Shown: positions 56,946 to 60,839 of the stretch, one piece after another | How positions within the stretch are numbered: the stretch's first letter is position 1 | Layout of the letters: each line of letters begins with the position of its first letter | Assembly: GCA_903919145.1 (NCBI GenBank) | Contig: CAIXGW010000156.1 | Location: 1 to 60,839 of the forward strand | DNA: 60,839 nucleotides | DNA from: an uncultured Myxococcales bacterium | GTDB taxonomy: Bacteria; Myxococcota_A; UBA9042 | Direction: 5' to 3' | Notes under the pieces: generated by a model | Databases searched by the model: none | What the model saw: the letters and a program-made list of their open reading frames with translations, nothing else | Told to the model about the DNA's origin: nothing | Program-made: the position numbers and the translations under genes

Positions 56946-58508
56946 TCAGGATTCAAGCTCTTGCACGGCTGTGGCCAACAGCAGCCCCAGCTCGCTAGCC
57001 AGCCCAGAGCGGCTGCCGAACTGCCGGCGCAGCGCGGCCCCGGCGCGGCTGTGCAGCCACACGCCCAGCGCCGCCGCCTCAAAGGGCGCCATGCCCTGGG
57101 CCAACAGCCCGCCAATGGCTCCGGCCAGCACGTCGCCGCTGCCGCCGCGGGCCAGGGCGGCGTTGGGCTGGTTGCAGATGGCCCAGCGGCCCTGCGGCGC
57201 TGCCACCAGGGTGCGGTGGCCCTTGAGCACCACCACCGCCTGCCAGCGCTGGGCCGCCTCGCGGGCGGCGCCCAGCCGGTCAGCTTCGACCGCAGAGACC
57301 TCTAGACCGAGAAGCCTCGCCATCTCTCCGGGATGAGGCGTGAGCACCAGCCGACCGGCCGCGCTGGCCACCAGCTGGGGCTGGGCGGCCAGCAGAGTCA
57401 GCGCGTCGGCGTCAAAGAGCAGAGGTCCCGTAGCGCGCGCCGCGACCTGCTCCAGCGCCTGCAGGGCCTCTGCGCCCGTGCCCATCCCCGGCCCGGCCAG
57501 CACCGCCGAATTGCGCAGCAGCAGCGCGGGTAGCGACGCTGGGCTGGCCTCTTCGGCCATCACGTCTGGCAGCAAACCTTCAAGCTGGTCGCGCAGTTGA
57601 CATTGGGTCCCCCTCTGTTGCACCACCCCCAAGGTCACCAGTGCGGTGCCGACCCGCAGTGCTGCACCACAAGTCAGCAGGGCCGCGCCGCCCTTGCCAG
57701 GCGAGCCCGCCAGCGCCAGCAAATGGCCAAAAGTCCCTTTGTGACCGTGGTCTTGACGTTGGGTCACCCAGCTGCGCGCCAGCTCGGCGTCTAGCAGGTC
57801 GCCGCGCGGCTGCGCAGCATCAAGCCAGGCCGGAGGGATGCCGATGTCGGCGACTCGCAGCTCGCGGTGCAGTTGCGGACCCTGGCCGAGCAGCAGGCCC
57901 GGCTTGAGCGCCGCCATCGCCACCACGGTGTCGCAGTGGACCGCCGCACCCAGCACCTGGCCAGTGGTGGCGCACAGCCCCGAGGGAATGTCTGCCGCCA
58001 CCACCAACGCGCGGTGGTGCCCGTCGAGCTGGGCCGCCAAGGTAAGCAAGGGCTCGCGCAATGGCCCCTGCAGGCCGGTCCCCGCCAGGGCATCGACGAT
58101 GACAGTTGATTGCTCCAAGCGATTTTGCAGGTCGCTGAGTCTTTGGCCGCGCGGCGCCTCGGTCACCGCCTCAAGGCTGAGCGTCCCCTGCTGGCCGGGA
58201 TACTGCAGCGCCGCCCGGTGGTGCAGCTGCGTTTCTGCTGTCATTTTAGCTGGGTCGCCGGCCAACAGGACGTGGACGAGCCAGCCACGACCCGCCAGCA
58301 CCCGCGCGACCACCAGGCCGTCGCCGCCGTTGTTGCCCACGCCGGCCAGCACCACCGCCGAGCGGCCGCTGCCGGGGCCCAGCCTCTCGGTGATCACGTC
58401 GGCGATGGCGCGCCCGGCCGTGTCCATGAGAAGTTCAGCGGGAATACCTAGTTCTTGGATAGTGCGCAGATCCAGCCGGCGCACTTCCTGGGCTGGCAGG
58501 ATCTGCAT
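56946..58508 (-). CDS. nnr: bifunctional NAD(P)H-hydrate epimerase/dehydratase
   Basis: 520 residues. It repairs hydrated NAD(P)H. The N-terminal epimerase domain (YjeF_N) has GVGNNGGDGLVVARVL. The C-terminal ADP-dependent dehydratase (carbohydrate-kinase-like) has LTPHPGEMARLL, VLKGHRTLVAAP and ARGGSGDVLAGAIGGLL. Fusion of the two is usual in bacteria. It starts 3 bp after the pdxJ stop and is co-transcribed. The MopE-repeat gene follows 85 bp downstream. Confidence 0.96.
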   Translation of the reverse strand: MQILPAQEVRRLDLRTIQELGIPAELLMDTAGRAIADVITERLGPGSGRSAVVLAGVGNNGGDGLVVARVLAGRGWLVHVLLAGDPAKMTAETQLHHRAALQYPGQQGTLSLEAVTEAPRGQRLSDLQNRLEQSTVIVDALAGTGLQGPLREPLLTLAAQLDGHHRALVVAADIPSGLCATTGQVLGAAVHCDTVVAMAALKPGLLLGQGPQLHRELRVADIGIPPAWLDAAQPRGDLLDAELARSWVTQRQDHGHKGTFGHLLALAGSPGKGGAALLTCGAALRVGTALVTLGVVQQRGTQCQLRDQLEGLLPDVMAEEASPASLPALLLRNSAVLAGPGMGTGAEALQALEQVAARATGPLLFDADALTLLAAQPQLVASAAGRLVLTPHPGEMARLLGLEVSAVEADRLGAAREAAQRWQAVVVLKGHRTLVAAPQGRWAICNQPNAALARGGSGDVLAGAIGGLLAQGMAPFEAAALGVWLHSRAGAALRRQFGSRSGLASELGLLLATAVQELES

Positions 58509-58511
58509 AGG

Positions 58512-59279
58512 CTATTCTCCTAGCGGCGCCGGCAAATGAATGGCGGCGATCATCTCTCGCACCGCCCGCTCCATCCCCACCAGCACGGCCCGCGAGACCA
58601 GGGCGTGGCCAATGTTGAGTTCTTCCATCCAGGGCAGCCGGGCGACCGCCCCGACGTTGCGGTAGTCCAGGCCGTGGCCGGCCGCCACAGCCAGCCCCAG
58701 GTCGTGACCCAGCTCGGCAGCCGCCCGCAGCTTGCTCAACTCTTGCTCTGCCGCCAAGTGGCCCAGCGCCGCGCAGTAGTCGCCGGTGTGCAATTCAATC
58801 GTGCTGGCGCGTAGTTCTGCACTGGCCCGCACCTGTTCGTCGCTGGGATCGATAAACAGCGACACGGTGATGCCGGCGTCTTTGAGCGCTTGGATGATCG
58901 GCCGCAGCTCGGCCTCATGCCCCGCCACGGCAAGGCCGCCTTCGGTCGTCCGCTCTTGGCGCTTTTCCGGCACCAGCGTGACGGTGTCCGGTCGATACTG
59001 CAGGGCCAGAGCCAGCATGGCGGGAGTGGCTGCCATCTCCAGATTCAGCGGCACCTGGACCGTTTGGCGCAAGATCTGCACGTCGCGGTCCTGGATATGC
59101 CGGCGATCCTCGCGCAGGTGCACGGTAATTTGATCGGCACCCGCCAGCTCGCACAGAGAAGCCGCCAGCACCGGGTCTGGATAGCGGGTTCCGCGGGCTT
59201 GCCGCAAAGTGGCGACGTGGTCGACGTTGACGCCAAGACGGACGCGCTGCTGCGGGCGATTCTCTAGGGGCTGCGACAT
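58512..59279 (-). CDS. pdxJ: pyridoxine 5'-phosphate synthase
   Basis: 255 residues from ATG 59279. Final ring-closing step of the DXP-dependent vitamin B6 pathway. The start [17 protein letters not shown], and [20 protein letters not shown] and [10 protein letters not shown], are the family's active-site blocks; the normal length. In an operon with nnr. Confidence 0.97.
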   Translation of the reverse strand: MSQPLENRPQQRVRLGVNVDHVATLRQARGTRYPDPVLAASLCELAGADQITVHLREDRRHIQDRDVQILRQTVQVPLNLEMAATPAMLALALQYRPDTVTLVPEKRQERTTEGGLAVAGHEAELRPIIQALKDAGITVSLFIDPSDEQVRASAELRASTIELHTGDYCAALGHLAAEQELSKLRAAAELGHDLGLAVAAGHGLDYRNVGAVARLPWMEELNIGHALVSRAVLVGMERAVREMIAAIHLPAPLGE

Positions 59280-59480
59280 GCGCTGGAACCATCGCGGACC
59301 AGCCGCGGCCTGGCGCCGATGGTACTGCGGTTTGACGGTGGAGGCCAAATCTCCGGCAGCGCCCTGGCGTCGGCGCGGTCTCATTGGGGCACCCCCCAAG
59401 GCCAAGCACGACGGAATTATCCAATAAATACAGGTCGTTGCCGATCCAGATGGCGTGCCGACACAATCCCCGGCACGCTC

Positions 59481-60494
59481 CTAGGGCGGCGAGACTCCGC
59501 GCGCGGCATTGGTCTCTGTCCGCGCTTGGATGGCGTTGGCCAAGTTGTAGCTCATGATCACGTCAAAACCAGCCGCCCACAGCGCTTTGTGCTGATCCAC
59601 CGACGGCAGCTTCTGCGACGACACAAACGCGCGCATCCCCGCCGCATGAACATGGCCGGCGATCCACTGCTGCAGCCCGGCGGCGTCAAGCTCTGGGTAG
59701 CTCGGATTCATCTCGCAAAACAGCACCGGTGGCAGCTTGGCCACGGCTTGGACCTCGCTCAGGCTGCCAATCTGCACGGTGTAGCGCACCTTGGCCCAAT
59801 TCGGCAGTGTCTGGATCAGCGCCAAGTTGCCGAAATGCGTTTCGATATGGACGAACTGCTCTGCCTTCTTGGCCAGAATCAGCGCGATCGCCGGGGCAAA
59901 GGCCGAGGAATCTTTGACCGTTAGCATCAACGTGGTCTTGCCGCGTGCCCACTCGATGACGTCGTCCACGCGCTGGTAGGTCTGGGTCGGCGTCAGATCT
60001 TCTGGTAGATCAAAGAGATGGCAAGCCGTCACCTGCGCTGCCGTCATCTCCTCGATCTTTTGACCTTCGCACTCTTTGGACTCCCAGAACTCAATGGGGC
60101 TGGAGTGCGCCACCACGGCCACGTTGTCTTTGGTCACCAAGAAGTCGGTCTTGATGCCGTCCGCCCCTAAGTCCAGCGCGCGCTGAAAGGCGGCCTTGGA
60201 GTCATAGGGACGGCCTTCGCCAATGGTCCAATCGCCGCCGTGGCTAAGGACGAAGGCGCGCTTGCAGCTCAGGTCCGTCCAGCAGGCGTCTAGGCTCTCC
60301 AGCCACTTGGAAGGGGGCAGCTTGGCGGTGGCGTCGGCGGTTTCAGGTGCAGTGGTGTCGGCCAAAGCAGCCTCGGCGGTGACGGCGGAGTCCGTGATGG
60401 TCGAGTCGGCGGAGTTCGCCAGTGGATCTGGGGACGCGGTGCAGCTGGCTAGGGCGGCGGCCAGAAACCATGGGGCAAGGGGGCGTTGGGGCAT
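59481..60494 (-). CDS. glycerophosphodiester phosphodiesterase-like lipoprotein, altered active site
   Basis: 337 residues from ATG 60494. The lipobox is ALASC (Cys about 17), then a Thr/Asp/Ala linker. The GDPD-like TIM-barrel starts at VLSHGGDWTIGEG, where family members have HRG. GADGIKTDFLVTKDNVAVVAHSS replaces the usual GADxIExDVxxTKDGxxVxxHD: the Glu metal ligand is changed and the HD pair is HS. The fold seems kept but activity is doubtful; it may be a PI-PLC-like or binding derivative. pdxJ and nnr follow on the same strand, about 200 bp apart. Confidence 0.78.
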   Translation of the reverse strand: MPQRPLAPWFLAAALASCTASPDPLANSADSTITDSAVTAEAALADTTAPETADATAKLPPSKWLESLDACWTDLSCKRAFVLSHGGDWTIGEGRPYDSKAAFQRALDLGADGIKTDFLVTKDNVAVVAHSSPIEFWESKECEGQKIEEMTAAQVTACHLFDLPEDLTPTQTYQRVDDVIEWARGKTTLMLTVKDSSAFAPAIALILAKKAEQFVHIETHFGNLALIQTLPNWAKVRYTVQIGSLSEVQAVAKLPPVLFCEMNPSYPELDAAGLQQWIAGHVHAAGMRAFVSSQKLPSVDQHKALWAAGFDVIMSYNLANAIQARTETNAARGVSPP

Positions 60495-60572
60495 GGTCGG
60501 CTCTGGGCGCACAGGCGCAAGTGGGCAGCGTAGGGGGCGGCCAGTGGGCGGTCAACATTCGGGTCGGACAAA

Positions 60573-60592
60573 CCCATAGGCAATGTCTGAGC
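60573..60592 (-). repeat. dispersed element, variant copy 10
   Basis: On the minus strand GCTCAGACATTGCCTATGGG followed by TTTGTCCG. Upstream of the glycerophosphodiesterase-like gene and in the same orientation. Confidence 0.7.
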
Positions 60593-60772
60593 ACTGAAAT
60601 TGCTCGAAATGTCTGGCCATGACTGTAATCGATCACAGGGCGGCATGCCAGCCCGCGGCGCATCTGCCACCGGTCGCTCTGGACCGATTCATGCGGCACC
60701 CCGGTCACGGCACTTCGCGGCGCCCGGCCAGCTGATCACGGGAGTCTTGGGGACTGGACAGCGACGGACAGT

Positions 60773-60792
60773 CCGGTAGGGAATGTCTGATC
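60773..60792 (-). repeat. dispersed element, variant copy 11
   Basis: On the minus strand GATCAGACATTCCCTACCGG followed by ACTGTCCG. The flanks resemble copy 10 (200 bp away) over some 20 bp upstream. Confidence 0.6.
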
Positions 60793-60839
60793 ATTGAACT
60801 TGTTGCGGATTTCTGTTTCACGGCGCCGCCCCGCTGCCA

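Larger units (their letters stand above)
60495..60839. other. upstream intergenic region with two element copies
   Basis: 345 bp to the window edge. It holds two minus-oriented dispersed elements (60573, 60773). No complete gene is seen; a short open frame at the edge on the minus strand might be the tail of a gene lying beyond the window. Confidence 0.45.

Noticed and set aside
57594..57612. TTGACATTGGGTCCCCC within nnr as an element copy
   Set aside because: Lacks the GCCT core and lies in a conserved coding region; it is most likely coincidence.

Overview
The window is about 61 kb of GC-rich bacterial chromosome, densely coded on both strands. I infer a Myxococcota (former Deltaproteobacteria) source. 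The reasons are several lipoproteins with Ala/Asp/Thr linkers, MopE-type Cys/Asp repeats, thrombospondin type-3 calcium repeats, a sigma-54-type response regulator, a DUF1844 protein and a selenoprotein. The species cannot be told from the sequence. There is no rRNA, transposase, phage gene or CRISPR array, so this reads as core chromosome with a lineage-specific envelope protein set.

Layout. 1-4.6 kb: the tail of an unknown gene and a 1460-residue exported multi-membrane protein of unknown function. 4.8-7.0 kb (minus): dapF and a CPA2-type antiporter. 7.2-8.5 kb: two translationally coupled YbjN-like proteins. 8.6-17.1 kb (plus): HExxH metalloprotease, purine nucleoside phosphorylase, cytidine deaminase, glycosyltransferase, membrane protein, DinG-type helicase. 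17.4-25.2 kb: selenoprotein lipoprotein, orphan adenine methylase, double U32 protein, chorismate mutase, TPR/M48 protease. 25.4-31 kb: Omp85-like barrel coupled to a Cys-rich lipoprotein with a formylglycine-enzyme-like domain, divergent from a TSP3 outer-membrane protein. 31-37.5 kb (minus): small unknown protein, FAD oxidoreductase, gpsA, Ycf46-like AAA ATPase, NtrC-type regulator, DUF1844. 37.7-47.9 kb: RpoH-like sigma, topA, dprA, rsmB, YbhN-like membrane protein, anti-sigma and SigR-like ECF sigma. 48.2-49.3 kb: four tRNAs (His, Arg, Lys, Leu). 49.4-53.2 kb: tig-clpP-clpX. 53.3-60.5 kb (minus): MopE-repeat/kelch-like lipoprotein, nnr, pdxJ and a degenerate glycerophosphodiesterase-like lipoprotein.

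Most notable observations: (1) a lipoprotein whose thioredoxin-like domain carries an in-frame UGA in a U-G-F-C motif, followed by a perfect 8-bp hairpin placed as a bacterial SECIS; (2) a family of about eleven 20-bp dispersed repeats (consensus GACTTGACATWGCCTYGGGG), mostly intergenic, with two independent tandem duplications (about 124 and 113 bp) of gene 3' ends that carry the repeat; (3) a SigR-like ECF sigma with a matching promoter (GGGAAT-N18-GTTG) upstream of itself and a similar candidate upstream of clpP; (4) an RpoH-like sigma factor whose region 3 is replaced by an acidic linker.
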